Source: Bog-473 sp963764305 (GTDB lineage: Bacteria > Actinomycetota > Acidimicrobiia > Acidimicrobiales > RAAP-2). From it: 64,000 nt of DNA. The stretch spans positions 310,001 to 374,000 of the forward strand of contig CAVXSD010000009.1 in NCBI GenBank assembly GCA_963764305.1. Reading direction: 5' to 3'. The notes below the pieces were generated by a model that made no database searches, had not been told where the DNA came from, and saw only the letters and a program-made list of their open reading frames with translations. Shown here one piece after another: positions 8,713-16,874 of this stretch; positions within the stretch are counted from its first letter, which is position 1; each line of letters begins with the position of its first letter. The position numbers and the translations under genes were made by a program.

Positions 8713-9663
8713 ATGGCAGTCGGAGATGAACAAAAGCGTTGCGATGGATGCGGCATAGAACTCAATCCTGGAGCAAAGTTTTGTAAGAACTGCGGACGAA
8801 GTGTGTCCACGGCGGCGGACTCGCCGTCTCCAGGTGGCGTGACCACTTCGGCCCCGGTTCAGGTCGTCGAGACGAGTCCTGATGCCGAGGCGACGACGCC
8901 CCTTCCGGTGGTCTCCTCGGTCTCGAAACCTCACGAGCCTTCACCTAGCCTCGCCTCGTCAACAATGGCATCAACCGAGGGCGGCGAGCGCTATTCCAAC
9001 TTGAAGAGTGCCAAGTGGGTAGTTGTGGCTGGCGTAGTCGCCGTCGTGATAATCGGGGTTGTCGCTTTTCTCCTTCATTCGGGGTCTTCTCCGACGAATG
9101 CAACCGTTTCCCATTCTTCACAGCCACCGAGCACGACGGGTATTCCTCGTACGACGCTTCCCCGTACGACCACCTCATCATCGACCTCGACCACGATCGC
9201 CGCCGAATCCGCCAGTCAGGAGGCATCGAAGATCAACTTTCTCCTCGCTGGGAGCTCAAACGACCGCAATGAAATCGTCAGCGCCACCAACGACATTTCG
9301 AACTGTGGCAACCTCAGCCAAGACGAGTCCACGCTCGAAAGTGCAGCCCAGTCGAGACAGTTGCTCCTGAACGAGCTCACCAAACTTCAGATCTCACAGG
9401 TGGCCGGGTCAGCCCAGTTGATTGCAGCCCTGACGTCTGCATGGCAGGCATCAAAGGCTTCGGACTCCTCTTATGCAGCATGGGCTGGCGACCTGCTCCA
9501 GGCTGGCTGCACCCCGGGACAAAGTGGTCAAGGCGATCCCAGCTGGCAGGCGGCTCAGACATCGGACGCGCAGGCGACCGCGGCGAAAACCCAGTCGGCT
9601 GCTCTCTGGGCTCCCATCGCCACGGCCTACGGCCTCCCGCAATATACGTACAGCCAGCTCTGA
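8713..9663 (+). CDS. Zinc-ribbon, single-pass membrane protein
   Basis: The start is ATG 8713, 6 nt after a GAGGAG ribosome site. The zinc ribbon (CDGCGIELNPGAKFCKNCG) occupies residues about 9-27. A Ser/Pro linker and one membrane segment (WVVVAGVVAVVIIGVVAFLL, about 98-118) follow, then a Ser/Thr-rich stalk and an extracellular helical domain with cysteines at NCG and GCTPG. The architecture matches the preceding gene, so the two may be paralogues or act together. No catalytic motif is visible and the function is unknown. Confidence 0.8.
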   Translation: MAVGDEQKRCDGCGIELNPGAKFCKNCGRSVSTAADSPSPGGVTTSAPVQVVETSPDAEATTPLPVVSSVSKPHEPSPSLASSTMASTEGGERYSNLKSAKWVVVAGVVAVVIIGVVAFLLHSGSSPTNATVSHSSQPPSTTGIPRTTLPRTTTSSSTSTTIAAESASQEASKINFLLAGSSNDRNEIVSATNDISNCGNLSQDESTLESAAQSRQLLLNELTKLQISQVAGSAQLIAALTSAWQASKASDSSYAAWAGDLLQAGCTPGQSGQGDPSWQAAQTSDAQATAAKTQSAALWAPIATAYGLPQYTYSQL

Positions 9664-9812
9664 TTCTCATCGCATTTTCGAGCTTTGCGGGTCTCGAAAT
9701 CTCATTCGAAGGTGGGAACATGCGGCAGATCGTCCCGTGATTACGAGCCAGTGCTGATGCATGCGCACTCCTTCGCGAGGCGTCGGCTCGCTTATCAGAT
9801 ACGGCCGTTCAT

Positions 9813-10739
9813 GTGACAGTTCCAAAGAGTCAACGAATTGGGCGTCTCGGGATAGCCGTCTATGCAGTCGTGGCGTTGGCCATGACGGGCTGCGGCAACT
9901 CGGCCGCAGTTCAGTCAAGACAGGTTCCACCTTCGATCTCTCCTCAAACGATTCCTCCATCCTCCACTACTACGACCGAAGCGGAGATCTCGCCATTTGC
10001 TGCACTTGATACGTACCTGGCCAGTCGGACTGGCCAGGTAACGGCTGCGGTGTTCGATGCGACCACTAATCAAACCTGGACATTCAATCCTGGATTAGTT
10101 CAGGACACCGCCAGCATCGTGAAATTACAGATCATGGGAGCGGCACTCCAAGAAGCTCAGGAGAAGGGTCAACCATTGCCGGAGACGGAGGCCTCTCTGA
10201 TGCCTTCGATGATCGAGAACAGCGACAACACATCGGCCACCGCCCTACTGAGAGAGGTGGGTGGCTCCACTGGACTTGCGCAATTCGATCAGTCAGTCGG
10301 CATGACCCACACCATCCCCTCGAGTCTGGCATTGATCCCGGGCACCTCGTTGCCCGGTTGGGGTCTCACGACGACCAGTGCGCTTGATGAAGTCACCCTG
10401 ATGTCCAGGTTTGCGTATCCCAACGCGACGTTGTCCACAAGCTCGCGGAACTATGGACTAGGCCTGATGGAGCTGGTCGAAGCGGATCAGAATTGGGGTG
10501 TCTCCGCAGGAGCCCCAGCTGGTGCGACGGTGGCTCTCAAGAATGGATGGCTGCCTCTCACTTCAACCGACTGGCAAGTCAACAGCGTCGGTTGGGTAGA
10601 TGGCGGAGGACGCAACTACGTGGTGGCGGTCCTGACAACCGGAAGCCCGAATGAAACGTACGGAATCGACACCATCGAAGCCCTTGCGAGCTCTGTGTTT
10701 TCCCAACTTAGCCCTGATCCACCGACGAATAGAGTCTGA
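9813..10739 (+). CDS. Lipoprotein beta-lactamase-fold serine hydrolase
   Basis: A signal peptide ends in a lipobox (MTGCGNS, Cys about residue 27), so the protein is exported and anchored. The C-terminal domain has the class A beta-lactamase/DD-peptidase motifs: SxxK as SIVK (about residue 102), SDN as NSDNTSA (about 138) and KNG in place of the usual KTG (about 244). A Ser/Thr linker separates the two. Length (308 aa) fits. With the neighbouring amidase it suggests a cell-wall function; beta-lactam hydrolysis is possible but unproven. GTG 9813 is used. Confidence 0.85.
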   Translation: MTVPKSQRIGRLGIAVYAVVALAMTGCGNSAAVQSRQVPPSISPQTIPPSSTTTTEAEISPFAALDTYLASRTGQVTAAVFDATTNQTWTFNPGLVQDTASIVKLQIMGAALQEAQEKGQPLPETEASLMPSMIENSDNTSATALLREVGGSTGLAQFDQSVGMTHTIPSSLALIPGTSLPGWGLTTTSALDEVTLMSRFAYPNATLSTSSRNYGLGLMELVEADQNWGVSAGAPAGATVALKNGWLPLTSTDWQVNSVGWVDGGGRNYVVAVLTTGSPNETYGIDTIEALASSVFSQLSPDPPTNRV

Positions 10740-10761
10740 TCGCGGTCGCGCATCCGCGAAA

Positions 10762-10825
10762 AGTGCCTTCCTGCAAAGGAAAATGGTGGTTACCACAACG
10801 ACCACATCCCCTACGGGAAGGCACT
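10762..10825 (+). other. Hairpin upstream of IS1380 transposase
   Basis: AGTGCCTTCC (10762-10771) and its exact complement GGAAGGCACT (10816-10825) flank a 44-bp loop that includes GTGGTTACCAC. The right arm ends 6 bp before the transposase ATG. It may lie within the IS left end and limit read-through translation, but this is inference. Confidence 0.45.
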
Positions 10826-10831
10826 ATTTCG

Positions 10832-12154
10832 ATGCGCGTATCTTGCCACAGTCTCGACCGTCTCGACGTGACCTTCGACGACGAGCGTCTGGTGGCCAAT
10901 GCTGGCTTGATGCTGCCGGCGACATTGGCCCAGCATTTGGGACTGCGGCAGCTCTTCGACGAACACGTCGATCTCGGCGATGCGGCGGGACGGGCCAATG
11001 TCGGCCACAAGGCCATGACCCTCGTCCACTCGGCGCTGGCCGGCGGCGACTCGATCGACGATGCCGATGCCCTGCGGGCGGGCGACACCCAAGCGGTGCT
11101 TGGCCACGTCGTGTTGGCGCCGTCGACGCTCGGAACGTTCCTGCGCAGTTTCACCTGGGGGCATGCTCGTCAGCTGGACGCGGTGGCCGGCGACCTGTTG
11201 ACACGGGCCTGGGCCGCCGGGGCGGGTCCGGGCGAGGAGCCGTTCACCATCGATGTCGACTCCTCCATCCACGAGACCTACGGCTTGGCCAAAGAGGGCG
11301 GGACTCACTTCACCTACAACCACGTCCGGGGCTATAACCCTCTCTACGCCGTGGCGGCCGGGACCCGAGACGTCCTGCACGTCCGCCTACGCGGTGGCAA
11401 TGCCCACTCGGGTCGGGGTGCGGCCAGCTTCCTCACCGAGACGTTCGCTCGGGTGCGGAGGGCGGGTGCCAGCGGGCCGATCGTCCTGCGGGCCGACTCG
11501 GGCTTCTATAGCCGGACCGTCGTCGACTCCTGCCGCCGGGCCAACGTGTCCTTCTCCATCACGGCCAAACTCCACAAAGGCGGCGTGAAAACGGCCATCG
11601 CCGGCATCGACGAGTCCGCCTGGGTCGCCATCTCCTACTTCCTCGACGGAGCCGACGTGGCCGAGACCACCTACCAGCCCTTCGGCACCAAGGGCCAGCC
11701 GTGTCGGCTCATCGTGCGCCGGGTGCGGCCCACACCGGGCAGCCAGCTGGCGCTATTCGTCGAGTTCACCTACCACGCATTTGTCACCGACCGAGAAGGC
11801 GAGATGGTCGAGCTCGAGGCCGACCACCGCCGCCATGCCGAGATCGAGAACACCATCCGTGACCTGAAATACGGTGTCGGTCTGAACCATCTGCCGTCGG
11901 GGCGCTTCGGTGCCAACGCCGCGTGGTTGGCTCTCAACGTCATGGCTCACAATCTGGCCCGCTTCAGCACCAGGCTCGGACTCGGCGACACCCTCATCAC
12001 CACCGAAACCCTTCGCCGCCGCTACTTGAGCCTCCCGGGACGACTCACGCGCTCAGCCCGACGCGTCACCTTGCACCTGCCGGCCCGTTGGCCATGGGCG
12101 GAGCGCTTCGTCGCTGCGCTCACCTGGCACCGCAACGTCTTGCTCGTGACCTGA
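10832..12154 (+). CDS. IS1380-family transposase
   Basis: This DDE transposase is about 440 aa from ATG 10832 (MRVSCHSLDRLDV). An N-terminal IS1380 domain (LAQHLGLRQLFDEHVDL) is followed by the RNase H fold, with acidic residues in FTIDVDSS, VLRADSGFY and HAEIENTIRDLKYG. The last also carries the conserved YGVGLNHLPSG that follows the catalytic Glu in this family. The frame is intact. I could not match terminal inverted repeats, so element ends are not given. Confidence 0.9.
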   Translation: MRVSCHSLDRLDVTFDDERLVANAGLMLPATLAQHLGLRQLFDEHVDLGDAAGRANVGHKAMTLVHSALAGGDSIDDADALRAGDTQAVLGHVVLAPSTLGTFLRSFTWGHARQLDAVAGDLLTRAWAAGAGPGEEPFTIDVDSSIHETYGLAKEGGTHFTYNHVRGYNPLYAVAAGTRDVLHVRLRGGNAHSGRGAASFLTETFARVRRAGASGPIVLRADSGFYSRTVVDSCRRANVSFSITAKLHKGGVKTAIAGIDESAWVAISYFLDGADVAETTYQPFGTKGQPCRLIVRRVRPTPGSQLALFVEFTYHAFVTDREGEMVELEADHRRHAEIENTIRDLKYGVGLNHLPSGRFGANAAWLALNVMAHNLARFSTRLGLGDTLITTETLRRRYLSLPGRLTRSARRVTLHLPARWPWAERFVAALTWHRNVLLVT

Positions 12155-12554
12155 CCGTTCGTGTCGACGTGGCCCGAGCACCCTGCGGCCGCCAGTGCAG
12201 ATCGCCGATCACAAGAAGCTCTGGTTCAACGCGTCCCTGAACACGTCACAGCCACTGACCACCGCACGGCACAGACAGGAGAGTTACACATCGCTGGCAG
12301 AAGCCGTCGCACCGGGGCCGATCGGTGGATCAGGCTTAGTTGATGGACAATGGCCACGGTGCCGCCAGGTGAAGCGGACCGGATTGCCGACCTGTCCTGA
12401 TTTAGTACCCACCTGACTGTCGGGGGTGTCGCCACGTTGTCGTTGATGGCGACACTATCGGCGGCTGCGCCCTGCCAGACTTTCCTTCGAAACTCGACGC
12501 GTTGGTTCTAATCCGAGCGAGAATAATTCGTATTGAGCGGATCCGAACCTAACG
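12155..12554. other. Gene-free region downstream of IS1380
   Basis: About 400 bp with only short frames of poor coding character. It should contain the right end of the IS1380 element, but no inverted repeat matching the left flank was found by eye. Confidence 0.4.
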
Positions 12555-12944
12555 TCACTGTTCGTTACCCGACCGCATTAAATCCGCCGCTGCTCGCGCG
12601 ACCTGATCGCCCGAAAGCTCAGGAGCAACCCAATCATGACTACGGGCATGCTCAACAAAATCCGCTGGCACCCCGACTCGGTATCTCTCTACGTAGTACG
12701 AGAGATCTGAGGGCCACGCCCAGTCCCCATCGCTTTTGATATCGAGTCGACCGATTTCCTCATGATCACTGCTGAGGACGTCAAAACACCTCGTTCCAAG
12801 TGTGGGCACGATAGGAGTACCGCCGGATAGGTAACGAGCTAGTCCGTTAGCCGAGTTTGGATCCAATTGATTCAGAGAATCCGCGAGGGCTGGCTCGCCT
12901 GGTAGCCCGTGATGAAGATCTGAAAAGAAGCCGACTAGCCTCAC
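12555..12944 (-). CDS. Immunity-like protein of the toxin operon
   Basis: This 129-aa soluble protein is encoded directly after the toxin-like gene, with ATGA overlap (12941-12944). Its central block (DGDWAWPSDLSYYVERYRV followed by PADFVEHA) resembles small proteins I recall next to polymorphic-toxin genes in Streptomyces, where they are thought to be immunity partners. It has no signal peptide or membrane segment, as expected for a cytosolic antitoxin. The role is inferred from position and resemblance and has not been shown. Confidence 0.65.
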   Translation of the reverse strand: MRLVGFFSDLHHGLPGEPALADSLNQLDPNSANGLARYLSGGTPIVPTLGTRCFDVLSSDHEEIGRLDIKSDGDWAWPSDLSYYVERYRVGVPADFVEHARSHDWVAPELSGDQVARAAADLMRSGNEQ

Positions 12945-14068
12945 TTAACTCCTCCCCGAGGTTGAAAGGTACGCCATTGCCCTGAGGGAGTACTTGGATT
13001 GGGTCCAACCACAAGACTTCCATCTGGAAAAGGCCAGACGGTGTCCGTTGCGGCGGTCACCGGCACATTTAGTTTATCCGCAAGTTGCTGAGCGGCTCCA
13101 TCGTCCATCGCACCGGCTGAACATGCGACCAAGCGAACAGGGCCTCCGTCATAGTCGGGTGCAGCCTGGATCGCGTCAGCAAGATCGGAGGTTGACAGAT
13201 CCGTACCATCGCTCAGCCCGAATCCGTATGGGTCGGCGTGAAGTACGACATCAGTCGCCCCTACTACACCCGGATTCTTGCTTGCATTCACTCCGGCCTG
13301 ATCAGTTGATGACAAGAAGTTGATTCCGCCCGAATCAGTAAGTGAGTACGGCAGGCTCTTGTCAGATTGTTCGGAATTTTCGGTCTCGGTAGCGTCAAGG
13401 CTGTCACTGCCGGCAACCTCGATCGGTTGGGCGACGTCCGAACTGGAAAGGCGGGGCGCACCATCGTTAGCTGGACCTTCTTCGTCACCTTTGTCAGGCT
13501 CACCTTCGTCGTTGCCCTCACTGTCCTTCTCCGCATCCTCGTCACCCTCGTCGGGCTCGTCGTCATCCTCGGGCTCGTCGTCACCTTTGTCAGGCTCACC
13601 TTCGTCGTTGCGCTCACTGTCCTCCTCCGCACCCTCGTCGGGCTCGTCGTCACCCTCGTCGGGCTCGTCGTCACCCTCATCTGGCTCGGTAGGCTCCCCG
13701 TCCTCGTAAGGCTCAACATCCTCGGCGGGCTCACCATCCTGCTCCCCATTTTCCTCGGCGGGCTCACCATCCTCGGCGGGCTCACCATCCTCGGCGGGCT
13801 CACCATCCTCGGCGGGCTCACCATCCTCGGCGGGCTCACCATCCTCGGCGGGCTCACCATCCTCGGCGGGCTCACCATCCTCGGCGGGCTCACCATCCTC
13901 GGCGGGCTCACCATCCTCGGCGGGCTCACCATCCTCGTCTGGTGCTTCAGCCTCTTCGCTCGAACTCTCGTTGGCCCCTTCGCTCTGTTCGCCACCCCGT
14001 GTCTCACCGCCAGATGCGTTGCCCCCGCCGCCTTCGCCGCCGCCATCCCCGCCTCCGGTTTCACTCAT
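12941..14068 (-). CDS. Acidic-repeat protein with polymorphic-toxin-like C-terminus
   Basis: The 375-aa protein has a Gly/Ser/Glu-rich start, about eleven copies of DGEPAE (about residues 45-110), further acidic runs (DEGDDEPDEG) and then a folded C-terminal domain (about 255-375). That domain contains VVLHADPYGFGLSDG, VRLVACSAGAMDDG, LADKLNVPVTA and a final GQWRTFQPRGG, matching C-terminal modules of actinobacterial polymorphic toxins. The His and Cys could be a caspase-like dyad, but this is speculative. The start overlaps the ATPase gene by 8 bp and the end overlaps the immunity gene by 4 bp. No signal peptide is present, so export would need a dedicated machine. Confidence 0.75.
   Translation of the reverse strand: MSETGGGDGGGEGGGGNASGGETRGGEQSEGANESSSEEAEAPDEDGEPAEDGEPAEDGEPAEDGEPAEDGEPAEDGEPAEDGEPAEDGEPAEDGEPAEDGEPAEENGEQDGEPAEDVEPYEDGEPTEPDEGDDEPDEGDDEPDEGAEEDSERNDEGEPDKGDDEPEDDDEPDEGDEDAEKDSEGNDEGEPDKGDEEGPANDGAPRLSSSDVAQPIEVAGSDSLDATETENSEQSDKSLPYSLTDSGGINFLSSTDQAGVNASKNPGVVGATDVVLHADPYGFGLSDGTDLSTSDLADAIQAAPDYDGGPVRLVACSAGAMDDGAAQQLADKLNVPVTAATDTVWPFPDGSLVVGPNPSTPSGQWRTFQPRGGVK
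13728..13945 (-). repeat. 18-bp tandem repeat encoding DGEPAE
   Basis: The unit GGCTCACCATCCTCGGCG (plus strand) recurs about eleven times almost without change. The copies are nearly identical at DNA level, which points to recent slippage or gene conversion in the acidic part of the toxin-like protein. Confidence 0.9.
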
Positions 14069-16838
14069 CGCTCATCGGACCTTCAATTGGGATCCCTAGC
14101 CGTCGTGCAACTGCCACGGGCCATTTGGTCGATGCCTGCATGTTCCGAATCGCTTGCGAATGAACGAACACACAGAAGGCAGCGTCTGTAACGCTCGGTT
14201 CACTCGATGGCAAGGCCGGGAACCGTTTGACCTCCTCACGTAGGAGCGTGGTCAAAGTGTGCCACCTGGCCTTGGCCTCGGGCGGGGGCGAGCCAGTGGA
14301 GCGCAACGCTCGAGTCGCCGTAGCTACTCTCGAGAGCAGCTTCGCGTCCCTGACCATCGACAGCGCAGCACCCCGGTACGTGCACTTGCTTCGGCACGGA
14401 CCACAGGCTTGGAATGGAGGGGAACTAGAGGGTTGGGGTGCCACCAGCCGCTCTGAGACGATAGTCCGGCGGATGGACACGTGAGCCGCTTCCGCGTACT
14501 CGTCGCTGTAAACAAGCGCCTCGCCCGTCTGGATACGTGTCGCAAACTGCATCTGGGCGTCGTCAATTCCCATCGACCGCCCAAGGTATTGCCGGTCCTC
14601 TTCGGCCGTGAGACGATGCATCACTTTAAGGTTTGTGTTCTTCACGGCATCCTCGACCAGCTTGGTCGGAATTTGCTCAGCGATGATGATGCCCTCTCCG
14701 TACTTCCGGTTCTCGGCGAGTGTGTTTGCGAATGCCTCAGCCGCCTTCTCCTTGGCTTGGGCTTCGTCAGCTGCACCAGAACCATGCGGTCGGGCGAGGA
14801 GCCGGTGCGCCTCCTCGATGACTGTGACATGCACAAGGTTTGGCGATGCTCCACGCTCCGCCTGGTAGTGCTCAGTCATGGCGTTCAGCAGCAATGCGAT
14901 CATGAGGGACTGCTCGTCACCTGCACCTAGGGACTTCAACTCCATTACGACCGGTCGATCCAGGAGGGTCCGCATGTCCAGCGACTGGTCCGTAAGAAAG
15001 GATGAAGCAGTGGGGCCCGAAACGAGCTGCTGTGCGCGGCGAATCGACGCCGCCTCGATGTTCGACTTGACGTCACCCGCGTAACCGAGATCCTGGGTCA
15101 CCTCCTTCATCGCCTTCATGAACTCGACCACCGTCGGCCAGGAGCGTTCTACGCCGCCTGACCTCTCCGAACCGAGGATCCCCGCTCTGCCATAGGTGAT
15201 GTTCAGAGCGTCCTGGTAGATGCCTGGCAAAGGTTCCCAGAGCCCGAAGGCGGCCTTGAAGCACGCGAGCAGGTTGGCGAGATGCTCGCCTACAAGCACG
15301 CCCTTGGGAACTTCAAACGGGTTAAAGCGCAGTGGGGTCGCGTCCTCGTCACCAACGGTGATGATTTCAAGTTCGTCAAATCCCTCGAGGGACTTCAGCT
15401 TTCGGTAATCGTCCGCTTCAGAGTTGACCGGCTCGATCACAAGAAATGGGACGTGGTGCTCGACCCAGAGCTGGCGCAGGAGCTCCATGACCGATGTCGT
15501 CTTACCGGACCCCGTGCTGCCCGCGAACAGGGCATGCTTGGTTAAGGCATTGAGCGGGAGCCTGAGGGCCTGTTGGCCCCCTTGCAAGAGTCCGATGGTG
15601 ACGGTGTCGCCCTGAACCTGGTACGCCTCTGAGTGTCCAAGCTGTCCTTTTCGTACCCGGAACCCAGGGAGCATGCCGTCAACGGCCGCTGGCAGGCGGA
15701 ACGCCGAGCTCGCGTCCTTCGCGTCCGCGAGTACACAGAGCGCCCGCAGTTGGGCCGAAGGGGGATCGGGGCGTGACCAGATCTCGGTTTTGCCAGGCAA
15801 CCCGATGAAGTCGATCGCGTCGAGGTTCCAGCGTGCGAGCAGCTCCTCTTCTCTTGAGGCTGGGGTGCGGATCTCGTAGGCTGAGGTAACCCGGTCTCTT
15901 GCGAGGTGGCTCCCCCCTCCTGCCTCGCTGGGTGAGACGAGCGACCCGAGCATTTCAACGAGGCCTCGCGGTACTGAAGCGCTCGAGGACGATACCTGGA
16001 TGCGGAATACGAATGCGTTCTCGACGTAGCGCCGCGCATAGTCAGAGAACGTCCGCTCGGCGTCGACCGCGAACGCATCAGGAGGCAGGGTCTGTTGTCC
16101 GAAGTACAGACCGCCCTGCAAGGTATCAGGTCGTGCGAGTCGACCGTAGAAGGTCGCCATTCTTTGCAACATGTCGGAGAACTGAGGGGATAACTGCGTT
16201 GGGATGAGGCCGACTGACACGACGACGCGCTCTCTACTGGCCGCCAGCATCGAATAAAGCTGTGTCCAGTCATTCTCTAGCCAATTGAGCGGAAGGACAC
16301 TGAAGTAGTACCCGACTTTCGCATCGGGTCGCTTGGGGACACCGAGCACCTCCCGCTTGGTGATGATCGCCGACCTGACCGGAACCCCAGCATCAAATGG
16401 CTGAAGAAACGAGCGCAACTCCACCGTGTCATCGACAAGTTCAGCGGTGACGTGCCGCGGCAGGCTCGATTTCAATTGCGACAAAACGTGAGCAAGCGAC
16501 TCTTGCAGGTCGCGCGAGTTTTCGGCGGACTCATTCTCTTCCCAAACTCTCGCCATGAGTACGACATCCAAAGGTATCGACCGTTCCGGGTCTGCCACGA
16601 TCCGCAGGTCAAAGGCGACTGGGATCCCGACGTCGCGCATGGCGCTAATGAAGGACTGCTCCTCTCGAAGAAGGGCGGACAGGCGTTCTAGGCGGTCAAG
16701 CTGGCCGTACGCTCGATCTTCAAGCAGGTTGACGGCAGAAGTAATCTTGAGTGCTCCATAGGCACTCCGGACGTCAAGCCGCGCTTCCTCCCAGAAGATG
16801 CGCGGTCGGGGCGCATTTGTGGTGATGAAAGCAGTCAG
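14061..16838 (-). CDS. HerA/VirB4-like ATPase (DUF87-type)
   Basis: This is a large P-loop ATPase of the HerA-FtsK superfamily, which pumps DNA or protein. Numbered from ATG 16640, Walker A is GSTGSGKTTS (374-383), Walker B with its catalytic glutamates is VTVIEEAHRLL (605-615), and downstream are ENRKYGEGIIIAEQIPTKL and an arginine-rich segment. A cysteine cluster (CGPCRSKC) near residue 740 may bind zinc. The frame runs 66 codons further upstream with good protein character (TNAPRPRIFWEEARLDVRS) to CTG 16838, 5 nt after GAGGAG, so I extend it to 925 aa with a non-standard start. The stop overlaps the toxin-like gene by 8 bp. Confidence 0.88.
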   Translation of the reverse strand: MTAFITTNAPRPRIFWEEARLDVRSAYGALKITSAVNLLEDRAYGQLDRLERLSALLREEQSFISAMRDVGIPVAFDLRIVADPERSIPLDVVLMARVWEENESAENSRDLQESLAHVLSQLKSSLPRHVTAELVDDTVELRSFLQPFDAGVPVRSAIITKREVLGVPKRPDAKVGYYFSVLPLNWLENDWTQLYSMLAASRERVVVSVGLIPTQLSPQFSDMLQRMATFYGRLARPDTLQGGLYFGQQTLPPDAFAVDAERTFSDYARRYVENAFVFRIQVSSSSASVPRGLVEMLGSLVSPSEAGGGSHLARDRVTSAYEIRTPASREEELLARWNLDAIDFIGLPGKTEIWSRPDPPSAQLRALCVLADAKDASSAFRLPAAVDGMLPGFRVRKGQLGHSEAYQVQGDTVTIGLLQGGQQALRLPLNALTKHALFAGSTGSGKTTSVMELLRQLWVEHHVPFLVIEPVNSEADDYRKLKSLEGFDELEIITVGDEDATPLRFNPFEVPKGVLVGEHLANLLACFKAAFGLWEPLPGIYQDALNITYGRAGILGSERSGGVERSWPTVVEFMKAMKEVTQDLGYAGDVKSNIEAASIRRAQQLVSGPTASSFLTDQSLDMRTLLDRPVVMELKSLGAGDEQSLMIALLLNAMTEHYQAERGASPNLVHVTVIEEAHRLLARPHGSGAADEAQAKEKAAEAFANTLAENRKYGEGIIIAEQIPTKLVEDAVKNTNLKVMHRLTAEEDRQYLGRSMGIDDAQMQFATRIQTGEALVYSDEYAEAAHVSIRRTIVSERLVAPQPSSSPPFQACGPCRSKCTYRGAALSMVRDAKLLSRVATATRALRSTGSPPPEAKARWHTLTTLLREEVKRFPALPSSEPSVTDAAFCVFVHSQAIRNMQASTKWPVAVARRLGIPIEGPMSDE

Positions 16839-16874
16839 CGTGACTCCTCAGCACCCACCCTTGAGCTAAGGAGA

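Noticed and set aside
13367..14191. 274-aa plus-strand ORF made of LTILGG repeats, looking like a membrane protein
   Set aside because: It is the antisense reading of the DGEPAE repeat gene. The minus-strand frame has overlaps with both neighbours and family resemblance, and the plus frame has no ribosome site.
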